A stretch of 64,000 nt of DNA from Stomoxys calcitrans (taxonomy: Eukaryota; Arthropoda; Insecta; Diptera; Muscidae), in assembly GCF_963082655.1 (NCBI RefSeq), contig NC_081552.1:68183465-68247464 (forward strand). Reading direction: 5' to 3'. Shown here piece after piece: positions 11,031 through 22,919 of this stretch. The first letter of the stretch is position 1, and each line of letters opens with the position of its first letter. The translations under genes were made by a program, and so were the position numbers. The notes below the pieces were generated by a model that worked only from the letters and a program-made list of their open reading frames with translations, was not told the origin of the DNA and did no database searches.

Positions 11031-11740
11031 GTGGAATGATGGTATGTGGTTAGCATTTAAATCTTAAACGATAAATTACCACTTTAACCATTACTGAAAA
11101 CTTAAAATCTAAATAAAAACTAATACATCATCTTGCCATTATTGTTCCAGATTTATTATGACAAATACATTTGACATCTATGAAAAAGCCTACATCATGC
11201 TTAGCACTATACGTGTAGCCTACTTTAAGGTGTAATAACTGTTGTAAACAAGGGTGTAATCTATCTTCTTAAACTATTCATAAAGGTAAAAAAGTATATG
11301 AGCACAGCAAGAATAACCAGCAAGGAATTATAAATGCAGTCTTTTGTTTACATGCCACACATTCATATACACACACACACTCATACTTAAACACCATATA
11401 CAGCTATCACTTATAGCTATTAAAAAGTAAAGCCAATTAATTTTAACATAATAAATTACCACACTGACATAATTGGGTTAAAAGTCAACACTTTGGAGTT
11501 GTTTTGGGTGGAATTACAAAAAAAATTTACACAGCATCACCGAAGTATGCCATTGAATTAAACGCCCTTTTTAATGCATACCTTTCCAACATGTTTTAAA
11601 TCAGTGGTAGTGTTGCCACATGGAAAGAAACCTGTGGTTAAAGAAAACACAGTTAACATCTTTATTCATTTCATTTAACTTTAGATTTTGAGATAGGGAA
11701 CTTATTATACTACCACATGAAGCGGCGGTAAAAATCTATA
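11031..11740. other. No gene recognised; CA-rich microsatellite
   Basis: AT-rich sequence with a short CACACACACA-type run at about 11367-11385. Nothing else recognised. Confidence 0.4.
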
Positions 11741-12010
11741 AAAAAACAAACAAGCAAAAGCGATCAGGCTGAATCTTGTGTACCCTCTACCATAGATTGC
11801 AAGTGACTAGTTCTTTAAATGACTTCTTCAAATATATTTTGGCTGAGTTATCGACCCATATGGGCCTTCCTTGTCAAGGCTCTTAAAAATCATACAAAAA
11901 TACCACGTATACAATTTCATCCAAATCGGATGGTAGCTGCGCCCTCTAGAGACTCAAGAAGTCAAATCGAGAGATATGTTAATATGGGAGCTATATCAGG
12001 TTATGAATCA
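11741..12010 (+). repeat. Family P1, diverged 5' fragment
   Basis: AAGCAAAAGCGATCAGGCTG and GTGTACCCTCTACCATAG correspond to the P1 5' end, with the palindrome decayed. One or two partial units follow (GCGCCCTCTAGAGACTCAAG, AATATGGGAGCTATATCAGG). It breaks off near 12010, where an unrelated ~280-bp stretch begins. Confidence 0.55.
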
Positions 12011-12284
12011 ATTCAGACCATACCCCAAGATGTTGGACGTTGTTGAAGCCACTTCAACTGCAGCACGAGTTATAATAAAAGGGCCATATTTCTGGTTTCT
12101 GTGCACATCTAACAATGGGCCATTGGATGGCAACACCAGCTCATCCATAGAGAAAGAGGAATGTCACAATTAACCAACTGTTTGTCATCACCTTTATTAC
12201 AACTCGTCCGTCTGCAAAATACATAAATTTTACAAAAGGTATCAAAGTTGAGTGTTTTTGATTTTTTCTTATTTTTAAGTTTTA

Positions 12285-12975
12285 CCACACAAATCATCGT
12301 GCAAAATTTTGATAAATACGATAAGAATTACGCCCATAGGGACCAAAAAATTATAATCGGGAGATCGGTCCATAACCTGATATAGTTACCATATAAACCG
12401 ATCTACACATTGTGCTGTTTGAACCCCCAGAGGCCGCAACTGTACCAGTTTTTACTTAAATTTCGAACAAGGATTTCTCGTACGATCGTACAATGGTCCA
12501 ACTTGTATGGAAGGAGCGGTCAAAAGTACACAAAAGCCTCATTTATTACCAGATTTCGATGAAATTCGGAAAAATGACTTATACTATGCATAACGATGTC
12601 TGAATCGAATGTGGTCCAAGTCGGACTATATTTCGATATAGCTGCTAAATAGACCGATCTGCCGATTTTGAGTCCTTAAGCCCATAATTTCCGTATTTAT
12701 TACCCGATGAAATTTGCTGAAATTTGGAACTGTGAGTTGCAGGAGGCTCCCAAATATTTAAGATGAAGATGATTCATTTCAGACTATATTTAGATATGGT
12801 TCTCATATAAACCGATCTCCAGATTTGAACTTTTGTGCTCTTGGAGGTAGCAATTTTTATACGATTTGGCCACCTTTCTTTTACATAGCGTTTTTTTATT
12901 ACATATATGGGAAGTATGCTCTAAAACGGCTTTAAAGCTGATATAGTTCCCATATAACCAATATGCCTTCAAAAA
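12285..12975 (-). repeat. Mixed, diverged P1/P3 units
   Basis: Minus-strand units with the CATATAAACCGATCT core near 12390, 12640, 12805 and 12950. The stretch 12540-12760 is closer to P3 (TTTATTACCCGAT, TGAAATTTGGAACTGTGAG) and 12770-12970 closer to P1. No termini are preserved. Confidence 0.5.
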
Positions 12976-13384
12976 ATCTCAAAACAGAAGTTATTTACCG
13001 ACCATGGCAATAGAGGGCGCACGTAAATGGTATTAGAAAGTGAAAAAAGCGCTGCGGAGCATGCCCTGTTCAGCTGGTTCTCGATCACCTACAGAGAGCT
13101 AAATCTCATCAATTTGTTGCTTGTCTTCCATTAAACCTTTTTATTACAGAAAAATCGTTTTCACTTCTTTCACTTCACTTTTGCGCTTAACTCACGTCTG
13201 ATATTCCATCTTCTCTCTTTTTGTGCTATTCTTCAGGAGTACCGATGGAACGCATTAATCACATGTATACTTTTGATAGGCTTAACCTCTTAGGAGTTAA
13301 TGTATACATATTTTGTACCAAACATTATTTTAATTTTTTGAATTTTGGCCAATGGCAGCGCCCACTGTGGACTGCCAACAATCA

Positions 13385-13620
13385 AAAAGAGTAAATCCGT
13401 CTTTACCCAGATTAGCTCCCATATAAACCCATCTCTTGATTTGATTTCTCAATCATCTACAGAAAGCTAAATTTTATCCATTTATTGTTTGTCTTCCATT
13501 TAACCTTTTTATCACTGCTTATAAAGAGAAATCGTGCAAAAAAGCTTGCATAGTCGATCCATGATGGATGGTGTATAAAATTCGGCCCGGCCCAACTTAG
13601 CACTCTTTTACAAGGTTTCG
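13385..13620 (-). repeat. Family P1, diverged 5' end
   Basis: AGATTAGCTCCCATATAAACCC, then GATGGATGGTGTATAAAATTCGGCCCGGCCCAACTTAGCACTC: the 5' subterminal repeat and palindrome (one arm mutated from GGCCGAA to GGCCCAA). Confidence 0.6.
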
Positions 13621-14306
13621 ACTTCGTTTTCTTCGATTTATTACTTTGAAATAACATTTAATTGATATCCAGAGGTCCAAAATTATTCAGCTTCAATTTT
13701 TACCTCAAAAGCGGCAACACTGTCTTCTGTATTTTAAACCGACAGAGGAGCGAAAACAATGAAGAAATGAGTACGTCTGTCTCCTTGCTTATAAAATTTA
13801 TTAACACATTAGATCATGGTAATAAAGCGAACTAACAACTACAACTTCGTTCAATGTATGTTGCACCAACACGAACATAACATATGCGGCCATATGTATA
13901 ATGGTATGTAAGACCAAATGTGTCTGTTGGAATGCTGTATAAATAAAAGTATCATGACAGGTGGATAAGGGGGGACAAGGGGGAGTCACATATTGCCATG
14001 AAAGTCTGCTTCTTGCGTGTGTATGTTAGTAAATGATTAGTGGCTTATATCGCTTCCTGTGTATATAGAGGGACCGAGCGGTTAATTGAATAAAAAGATA
14101 TTCGCTGAGAAGAATTGGCTGAGCCTACAAACATGAGATATTGCATAAAGATCACTCTTATACAGAGGTTCGAAATAAAGCTGGATTTTTTAAAATTCCA
14201 ACTAGAACCGAAAAAATTTAGTAAATTACTTAGTAAACTCTTGCCTTTCACTCAAGACTCATGTGTTTCTGCTAATGCCAAGACATGTTGTAACAACTCC
14301 TCAATG
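13621..14306. other. No gene recognised
   Basis: No homology to other parts of the window and no convincing frame. Confidence 0.35.
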
Positions 14307-14308
14307 TA

Positions 14309-14544
14309 TTGGGTTGCCCAAAAAGTAATTGCGGATTTTTCATATAGTCGGCGTTGAAAAATTTTTTCACAGCTTGTGACTCTGCAATTGCATTCTTTCT
14401 TCTGTCAGTTATCAGCTGTTACTTTTAGCTTGCTTTAGAAAAAAGTTTAAAAAAAGTACATTTGATAAAAGTTCATTCTAAGTTTTATTAAAAATGCATT
14501 TACTTTCATTTAAAAAATCCGCAATTACTTTTTGGGCAACCCAA
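14309..14544. mobile_element. TA-flanked MITE, copy A
   Basis: 236 bp with ~32-bp terminal inverted repeats (TTGGGTTGCCCAAAAAGTAA at the left, its complement at the right) and TA at 14307-14308 and 14545-14546. TA duplication and the short size indicate a non-autonomous Tc1/mariner-type element. It encodes nothing. The interior (GTCAGTTATCAGCTGTTACT and neighbours) is shared almost base for base with copies B and C. Confidence 0.92.
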
Positions 14545-14546
14545 TA

Positions 14547-15540
14547 CAACAGACTGCTACAGCAACAACATGGTTCAATTAAAATGAACTAGTTTTCGAT
14601 AAAATTAAACTTCAAAACATTTTTATACGATTTTAGTTTATGTTGTTGTTAAAAATAACGAAATCTTTATTCTGAACACATGGTTAACAATTTTCAATGA
14701 TAATACTAACTCATATGAGATTAGTTATTGGAATAAAATATTTGAAATTTCCACTATGAGCAAATTAAAATGTAAAAATATTTTGTAACATCTGGTTTTC
14801 TTTTTGCGCCAATTTTAACTAGATCACAAGGGTTTTATAAAGGCGATTTTGTGGTACATATTACGGCTAAATGGCAGAATGGATTTAAATGAAATTGATC
14901 TCAAACGAAAGATATTTTTTAGAGAAGCGGCGAATGTATATGAAAATTAGTTTGCCTTAAAAAAAGACAAAGTCAATAAAAGAAGATGAAGCATAAACAC
15001 AGCAAATTGTCGTTGGTTTTTTTCTAATGCATTCGTTATGGGTGTGAATGCAAAGCCATAGGTGAGAGTAGTAGTGGTGAGAGTGCGAGAGGTGACTGGT
15101 ATGTGCGAGAGAAAGAGTATGGTAAAAGAGAGCGGTTGTGTGGTGGTGGCATGAAGGTCAGTCCGTAGCTTAAGCTGCGGCAATGGACAATGACGTTTTC
15201 GGTTTAATATGTTGGCAACGGTAAAATACAACGTTGTTAAATTAAAAAATTGAAGTAAACATTAAAAGGAGTCATAGTAACTAATTGCGTGTCCAGAGAG
15301 TTAAAACAAGTAAAGGAAAGAGTGTGCACTATTTTTGCTAGCATTATGAGTTGGATCCCATATGTTTAAACGCAAAAAAAGATAACAATTGTATGTTTCT
15401 ATGTTCGTATAGACTTAGATTTATTTGCAACATTCAGATAGTTTATAATGATCATGTTATGAAAATAGTGCACTTTATATTTTAACACTGAACATCCCAA
15501 AGCGGCATGTAGCGCGATCTGGTAACATGGAAGGCAGAAG
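14547..15540. other. No gene recognised
   Basis: AT-rich at first, then a GAGAG/GTGGTG-rich purine stretch at about 15060-15150. The long minus-strand frame over it (14947-15231) is biased in composition and lacks any motif. Confidence 0.35.
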
Positions 15541-15545
15541 GAATC

Positions 15546-15930
15546 TGATATAAAACCAGTAAGGAAAGGCTTAGGTCGGGCGGAGTCGACTATAAAATAA
15601 CCTACACCTACTCTAAAATTATAAATTCGGGCAAAAAATATATGTATATGGGAGCTAAATCTAAATCTGAACCGTATTTTTTTCTAACAGATCGTTTGAA
15701 AATTGTTGTTGCTACGGCCATATAAGTGCAAGGCCGGCGAAACATATGCATGGGAGCTATATCCAAATCTGAACTGATTTTGATGAAACTTAGCATATAT
15801 GGTAAAATCGGTAATAAAACAATCCGTGCAAAATGTTGTGCAGATCGGTTGAAAATTGTAGTTACTACGGCCATTGAAGTGCAAATCGGGTGGTACATAA
15901 ATATGGGAGCTCAGCAACGAAGTCAGGATT
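15546..15930 (+). repeat. Family P2, 5' end and two units, truncated
   Basis: The 5' end is ACCAGTAAGGAAAGGCTTAG followed by a decayed palindrome (GTCGGGCGGAGTCGAC) and ATAACCTACACCTACT. Units carry TGGGAGCTATATCTAAATCT; the anchor TGGGAGC at 15751 and 15904 is 153 bp apart. It is cut at about 15910-15930, where repeat D2 begins. Confidence 0.65.
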
Positions 15931-16585
15931 TCCCTCCCCACATTTTTTAAAAAACGAAAATTTGCCAAAATTCTTCTGTTTCTGTGAACTTGGTAAAGAT
16001 AAAAAAATTTTTGTGGTCCCTATAGGTTGCAGGAACTGACCCATCGGCGGTGACATTAGGTCGTAAAGTCAGAGCCAAATTTTGTACTGATTGCCGCCAA
16101 CACACTATTTATAGGCCGACTGCCAACACACTATTTACTGGATTTCAAAGTCTTTAAAGTGTGGTCGTCTTTACGAATATTTAAGTTTTATAGAAAAAAT
16201 TTCGGCAAATCAGTTTTAGTATTTTGATGAAATTGTTTTCATTTGTGCTCATCTTTGCTCTCAAACTAGTTTTATGATTTCAGCAGGTTATTGTTTGTGT
16301 TCTTCTATTGGTTTATAACATAAAGCAACAATAATTGTTAAATATTTCAAAAAAATAAATTTTGACTAATTTTTACCAACGTTCTGCTTAAATAATGTCA
16401 CTAATTCCTTCTTAAAACTCAATTAAAATCGACTGAAATCCGTTTTGGATGGAAAAGATCCCCGGTAAAAATGTCGCAAATGCTTATAATTTCCACCATG
16501 TCTTTATAAATCCTAAAGTATTCCTAATTTATTGGAGATAACATAAGAAAAGATAATAGAACTAAAAATCAGAAACACGAGGAGA
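15931..16585 (+). repeat. Dispersed repeat D2, copy 2
   Basis: Collinear with 3181-3754 over most of its length, with an extra stretch near 16080-16140 that includes two copies of CCAACACACTATTTA. No coding capacity. Confidence 0.55.
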
Positions 16586-16689
16586 TTTCTACGTTATTGC
16601 AGTTTTAATTTTTTTTCTTTCTTTGCCATCTAAATCACCTAGCGGCAAACGTAAGTGTAATATAAAACTTGCTCCCATAGAAAAAAATA

Positions 16690-17815
16690 GGGTATATTCA
16701 TTTAGTCATTCCGTTTGCAACACATCGAAATATCAATTTCCAACTCTACAAAGTATTGGGTTGCCCAAAAAGTAATTGCGGATTTTTCATATAGTCGGCG
16801 TTGACAAATTTTTTCACAGCTTGTGACTCTGTAATTGCATTCTTTCTTCTGTCAGTTATCAGCTGTTACTTTTAGCTTGCTTAAGAAAAAAAAGTGTAAA
16901 AAAAGTAAATTTGATTAAAGTTCATTCTAAGCTTTATTAAAAATGCATTTACCTTCTTTTAAACAATCCGCAATTACTTTTTGGGCAACCCAATATATAT
17001 ATTTCGGATCGTCGTCAAATTCTAAGACGATTTAACGATGTCCGAGTGTCTGTCCGTTCGTCTGTTATAATCAATCTAGAGCCTTCAAAAATTGAGGTGA
17101 AATTTGCACAGATACGTCTTTTTGATGCAAGCTGGTTAAGTTCTTGAACGGGCCAAATCGGATATATGGATATAGCTGCTATATAGACCGATTTTCCGAT
17201 AAAGGGTCTAATGCCCATAAAAACTTTATTTTTCATTCGATTTTTCTGAACTTTGAAACAGTGAGTAGTTTAAGGCTTCCCGATAACTGACCCAAATATA
17301 ATTCAGATCGGACTATATTTAGATATAGCTACCATATAGACTGATCCCCGATAAGGGGTCTGAAGCAAAAAAAAAGCTTTATTTATTACTCGATTTCCCT
17401 GAAATTTGAAACAGTGAGTAGGTTAAGACCTCCCAACATCCCACCTAAATATGGTTCAGATCGGACTATATTTAGATATAGCTGCCATATAGACCGATTT
17501 GGCGATAAGGGGGCTGAAGCCCATAAAAGCTTTATTTAATACCCGATTTCGCTGAAATTTAAAACAGTGAGTTTTTCTGAGCCTCAGGATATCCGTCCTT
17601 AATATGGTTCAGATCGGTTTATATTGGATATATCTGCCAAAAAGACCAATATTTTGTTCTACAAAATTGAATAGTGGCATATATATTAGGCTACTCAAGT
17701 CCGTGCCGAATTTTGGTGCTTAAGTTATCCAATTTTCACCGGGTTGTGACGAAATGGGATTTACATATATATCCGAGGTGGTGGCTATCCAAAGTAATGC
17801 CCTTTTACTTGTTAC
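16690..17815 (-). mobile_element. Family P3 copy interrupted by the MITE
   Basis: The 3' end is at the left (AGTCATTCCGTTTGCAACAC) and the array lies at 17100-17690. The anchor TATAGCT occurs at 17171, 17324 and 17477, a period of 153 bp. The 5' end is at the right (ATATATATCCGAGGTGGTGG, then CTTTTACTTGTTA). Compared with the copy ending at 22670, the GC palindrome is missing from the 5' end. MITE copy B lies in the 3' segment. Confidence 0.7.
16756..16993. mobile_element. TA-flanked MITE, copy B
   Basis: 238 bp, same ends and interior as copy A, with TA at 16754-16755 and 16994-16995. Removing it and one TA restores an ACAAAGTATATATATTTC sequence typical of P3, so the insertion is younger than the P3 copy. 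Confidence 0.92.
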
Positions 17816-19430
17816 GATTACTTTTTGTAGATAATTGATTTTGAAGCAAAAAGATTTTCTGATTTCACTCATTAGGGCATTCCCATTATCATGATAAAAT
17901 TTTAATAAAAATAATATGTCATCTGTAATATTTTTGTAGTTTTTCAAAAAGTTAATAGTGATAAACATGGGTATTTCAATGTGACACATCAACTTAATAC
18001 CCAACTTTTTTTAAACATGAAATTTGACTCGTCGAATTTCATAAAAGATTTTCGTACATAACACAAAAGGAAATCATTATTCGCAAAATCTTTTCGTTGT
18101 TAAACGATTTTCTTGGAATGAAATCGAAAATTCAAAAAGTAAATTTTTGAAATGTTTTAAATAATATTCCACTTTGCTCAAATCCACAGTCAAAGCTAAC
18201 AGAACAAATAAAATTCTACTGGAATTTTTGTCCCTTAAACACTATGAGTTTCGAATCAATTGTCTTAAATATTGTATTGTGAATTATGGAATTCCAAGTT
18301 AAAAAACGAAATGGTTTTATTTGAAATAATTATTTTAACATGTAAATTAATCTTGGCAATCATTTCGTTTCCGAGTCCTTATTATTTTTCATTTTATTTC
18401 TGATGCAATTCAAATACTTTATAATTAAATATTACTAATTATTCTTTGGAAAAGTTTTCAGACTAAGAAGCAAAATATTTCATTTAAAAACATTTTTTCT
18501 ACAGACAAAATTTCAATTAAAGTAATAAAACGAGAATTAGGAGAAAATTCATATAGAATTTTGTCTTAGAAAAAAATGTTTGTTAAATGTTTGCCTATCG
18601 GATCAATTTTTTTTGTTTTTTTTTTTTTGTCAAGAAAACTCCATGAAGTTTTTGGCTTAATGAAACTTTTAATAATGTGTGGTTTCAAACAATAACAAAA
18701 ATTATATCTTTTGAAAAAATTACATTGCGATTCGGTCTATACAAAATATTCCATTAACCCATAAAGGACGAAAAACATCCAAGTTTAAATTAGGAAAATG
18801 CTTTCGTAATGAAATTTGGATTGGTGTAAAGTTGATGACTGAAACCAGTTACAATTTTTTTCCTGTCATGTTTTGGGGGATTCTTGGGAGTGAGATTTCT
18901 GGACTCCTTTTTAATGTCTTGTTGCCTTTGATGGTTTCTATATAAAAAAATAAATTCATGGCAATAATCCTTCTTCCATTAAGAAAATGATTTTTTTGCT
19001 GCAGAGGTTTAAGAAAAAAAAAAAGATTATTTTTCAAACATTTATACATTCCTTTAGTTATGAATATATAAAATTTCATCAAAATCGGATTTGTCTTTAA
19101 AAATTTTTATTGAAATTTGTCCATAGAAAAAATTTCAGGAAAATGTTATTTGGGACAGATAAACATAATAAAAAAGACTTAAACTAACTAAAAATGTTTA
19201 TGCAAAATGTAGTCTCGAGAAATGCACGATTTTATTGAATTTATGGCTTTAAAAATAATCAAATTTTTAAGAAATTTTGTCTTAAAAAAATCATTTCGTG
19301 GGGCCCGGCCCTTGCTGTAGTTTTGTCATTAGAGAATATTACGAAAAAATTTTGTCTTGAGAAAACTTTCATAAAAAATTTGTTTAAAAATAAAATCATT
19401 AAAATTTTGTTGTTTGGATGTTGATATCCG
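17816..19430. repeat. AT-rich region with degenerate minirepeats
   Basis: No gene. Loose TTTTGTCTTTAGAAAAATTTC-type units are densest at 18480-18750 and 19080-19400, with a GGGGCCCGGCCCTTGCTG block near 19300, as at 6661-7350. T-rich runs occur at 18608-18630. Confidence 0.45.
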
Positions 19431-20155
19431 ATCTAGGGATATAATGAGATTTAGGATTTAGGGATATAATTCGCCGGTGAGGTGGTCGCCCCGACACTTG
19501 GCCATGAAAAATATATCGGCATCGTGCTTTTCTCTCAAATGCGATTTGTTTAAACCCCATATTGCCATTGGTTTAAGGCGAGTTTATAGGATGAGGCATC
19601 TCCCAAACACTTGGCCCCAAAATTGGTTATCAAATTTGTTTTCTAATCTCAAATACCTTTCGTTTGAGCCACATATTGGCATTATCGGTAAATTTTTACC
19701 CTTTTGGGGGTGTTTTGACGAAGGGGCGGTGCCCCAAATACTTGGTCCCACATTTGGATATCAGATTCGTATTCTACTCCCAAATACCTTTATTTGAGTC
19801 CCATATTGCAATGGTCACTAAATAATTGCTGTTTGTAGGGTATTTCGGGATAGAGGTAGACCCCTAGAAAATTAGACCCGAAAGTGGGTATCAATTTCGT
19901 GCTCTACTCCCCAATATCTATCATTATAGATATTGGTCGTAAATATGGCCGATTTAGGGGTGTTTTGGGAAGTGGGGTGGTCCCCAAACTCTTTGTCTTG
20001 AAAATATATCGGCATCGTGCTCTATTCTCATATATTTATATGTCATTTATTTGAACCCCATATTGCCATTGGCCTCGAAATTAGATATCAAATTCATTTT
20101 CTTATCTCAAATACCTTTCATTTAAACCCCTTATTGCAAAAGTCAGTAAATATCT
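19431..20155 (-). repeat. Tandem family T, array 1
   Basis: Units of variable length (about 110-150 bp) that read, on the minus strand, as CAATATGGGACTCAAATGAAAGG followed by GGGAGTAGAATACGAATCTG. On the plus strand the markers are ATACCTTTCGTTTGAGCCAC-type strings near 19650, 19780 and 20110. The junction with the P2 copy at 20156 is abrupt. Confidence 0.6.
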
Positions 20156-20590
20156 GAATCAATTTTGATAAAGTCTTGCAGATATGTTAAAATCAGTAGA
20201 GAAACAATCCCTGCTAAATTTTGTGCAGATCGGTTGAAAATTTTAGTTACTACGGCCATTTAAGTGAAAATCGGGCAAAAAATGTATATGGGAACTATAT
20301 CTAAATCTTAACCGATTACCAAAATCAATATCGTTAGTCCATGGCCCAAAACAGTGACATGTGCAAAATTTCGTGACAATTCTACAACAAATACTACTCT
20401 TGTAATCTAGGTATTACAAGAGTACTTGGACTCACAGACGGACGGATGGACATGGCTAAATCGAATCCGAAAGTGATTCTGAGTCGGTCGGTATACTTAT
20501 CAATAGGTCTAGCTCTTCCCCTTCTTAGCGTTGCAAACATATGCACAAACTTATAATACCCTGTACCACAGTGGTGGTGTAGGGTATAAA
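20156..20590 (+). mobile_element. Family P2, 3' portion with terminal hairpin
   Basis: Two partial units, then CACAGACGGACGGATGGACA, AAGTGATTCTGAGTCGGTCG and the 3' hairpin ATACCCTGTACCAC-AG-TGGTGGTGTAGGGTAT (20556-20587). The 5' part is absent. Confidence 0.7.
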
Positions 20591-21190
20591 TATGACGTCA
20601 AGTGAATGGGGTCTTCCTTTTTCTTTAAACCACCTATCATGATAATGGAGGTTTAACAAATAGTGTACGAAGCTTTCTTTAAAATATGGATTCAATCTTC
20701 ACAGAATTCTACCCCAAAAGGCACCAACGGACATGTAGGCCCAAATTCAAGGCATTTAAGAATAGAGCAGGAATTTGAAATCGAAAATTTGGGCCAACAA
20801 TCTCAAGAGCCTCCAAATCTGTTCAAAAGGACATGTCGATTTATAAAAAATGTGGGTCTAAATGAAATAATTTTAGGAATAGAGTACGAACGTAATATTC
20901 AAATATTTAGCAAGTGTCTGAGACTCCGCCTTACTTAAGTTGACATGTAGCCCAATAATGGCAATATGATATTCAAATGGAGGGAATATGACAGTAGGGT
21001 AAAACTTGTTTCGTCCACATGTAAAAGCTCTTAACAGTAACTATGGCAAGCACCTAAAATGGCTATATAAAGTTTGTAGCACTCGTCCCTCCTTCAATTC
21101 CAACCAAACGGACATATAACCCGATAATAACAATATGGGAGATAAATTAAATCAGAGGGGTACGAAATGAAAATAGAAAAAAAAAAACAT
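20591..21190 (+). repeat. Diverged family T units
   Basis: Repeated GGACATGTAGGCCCAA / GGACATATAACCCGATAATA motifs and TAGAGTACGAACGTAATATT, recognisable as eroded T units in plus orientation. The 91-codon frame at 20663-20938 runs through them and is not a gene. Confidence 0.45.
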
Positions 21191-21550
21191 TTTGGTCGAA
21201 GTGCACTTGCGGTTGCACAATTTTAACGTTTTGAATCATGCACTGTACACAACCGACCGGTATTGGCATGTTGTGTATGTCAACAATGTGGACTAGAAGT
21301 TTAGATTTTAAATATAAATAAATTTTTATTTTGTGGGTGGTGGGTAAGTTATTAATTATCAGTTTAATACATACTAACCGACAAAATTGGAGTATTTTCA
21401 ACTTTTATTGTAGAAAAATCCATTGGGAAAGCATCTGTATTCTATTAGCGCATTACAAATCTTTTCCCAGTACAACTTTACAAATTTCTGAAAACTGCAA
21501 ATATTGTAAGTTTTAATGCTTACCGGATCATCTCAATGAACTATTGTAAA
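21191..21550. other. No gene recognised
   Basis: AT-rich, no repeat family assigned. Confidence 0.35.
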
Positions 21551-21785
21551 ACAAGTAAAAGTGCTAAGTTTGGTCGTCTGTTAAAAAAATTAACAAAATA
21601 AATTTTGTTCAATCAAACCAGCAAAAATAAAAGTTTCTAGGAACCGAACAAGGATGATCGAGAGACCGGTTTATATGGCAGCTATATGAGGTTACAAACT
21701 GATTTTGACCGTGTTTGGCATAGTTGTAGGAAGACGGACATGGCTATGGGGTCCTAATCCAATATTTCGAGGTCTTACCCTCGAT
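21551..21785 (+). repeat. Family P1, diverged and deleted copy
   Basis: ACAAGTAAAAGTGCTAAGTT at the 5' side, one partial unit (GAGACCGGTTTATATGGCAG) and a fragment of the 3' side (GACGGACATGGCTATGGGGT). Confidence 0.5.
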
Positions 21786-21844
21786 TGACGTAATAAGTCA
21801 ATATTTATTTAAATTTTATTTTCAAATATTTCAAACTAACTTAA

Positions 21845-22670
21845 CTTGATTTTTTAAGAATTTAACGATGTCCGTATGTCTGTCCGTCCGTCTGTTGTAA
21901 TCACTCTACAACCTTCAAAAATTGAGATATTGAGCTGAAATTTGGCACAGATACGTCTTTTTCGGAGCATATTTGGATATAGTTGCTATATAGACCGATT
22001 TTTCGATAAAAGGTCTAATGTGGGCATTAAATGCTTTATTTTTTAACCGATTTCGCTCAAATTTGAAACGGTGAGTAGTATTGGGCCTTCCGACATCTGA
22101 CCCAAATACGTTTTAGATCGGACTTTATTCAGATATAGCTGCCATATAGACCGATCTGCCGATAAAGGGTCTGAAGCTCATAAAAGCCTCCCGAGATCTA
22201 ACCTAAATATGGTTCACATCGGACTATATTTAGATATAGCTGGCATATAGAACGATCGCCAGATAAATGGTCTAAAGCCTATAAAAGCTTTAGTTTTGAT
22301 ACGATTTCGCTGAAATTTGAAACAGTAAGTTGCTTTAGGTCCTCTCCATCCGACCCAAATATGGTAAAGATAGGACTGTATTTAGATATAGCATATAGAC
22401 CGATGTGCCGATTAACGATCCGAAGCTCATAAAAGTTTTATTTCTTACCCGATTTTGTTGAAATTTGAAATACAAATCCGACTGTGAAATATTAATACAA
22501 AAATTCAACAGTTATATTTATTAGACCACTCAATGTCCGTGCCGAATTTGGGTGCATAAGTTATCCAATTTTGACCGAATTTTGACAAAAGGGGCTTAAC
22601 ATATATTCCCGAGGTGGTGGGTATTCAAAGTTCGGCCTGGCCGAACTTAATGTCTTTTTACTTGTTTTCT
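21845..22670 (-). mobile_element. Family P3, array with intact 5' end
   Basis: The left side has the CCGTATGTCTGTCCGTCCGT segment; units carry AGATATAGCTGCCATATAGACC near 22133, 22230 and 22385. The 5' end at the right has CCCGAGGTGGTGGGTATTCA, the palindrome TTCGGCC-T-GGCCGAA (22631-22645) and TGTCTTTTTACTTG. Confidence 0.75.
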
Positions 22671-22919
22671 TTTACGAATACCTGTTTGTTATACTTGTAT
22701 GGACATAAAATCTTTATTTGTTACTTTGTTTGATAGTTTGTGTGTTGGTCAGTTACATAAGGACTTAAAAATTGCTTAATCTATTTTCATGAAATTTTCA
22801 CAGAATGTAGGGACCAAAATCCAAGGTGTAAGTAGTGTACTTCATTTTTCGATATCTAAAGGGGCGGGAAATAGGTGCCCAGATTAAGGCGATATTTTGC
22901 TTGCCACTTCAATTTTGAA

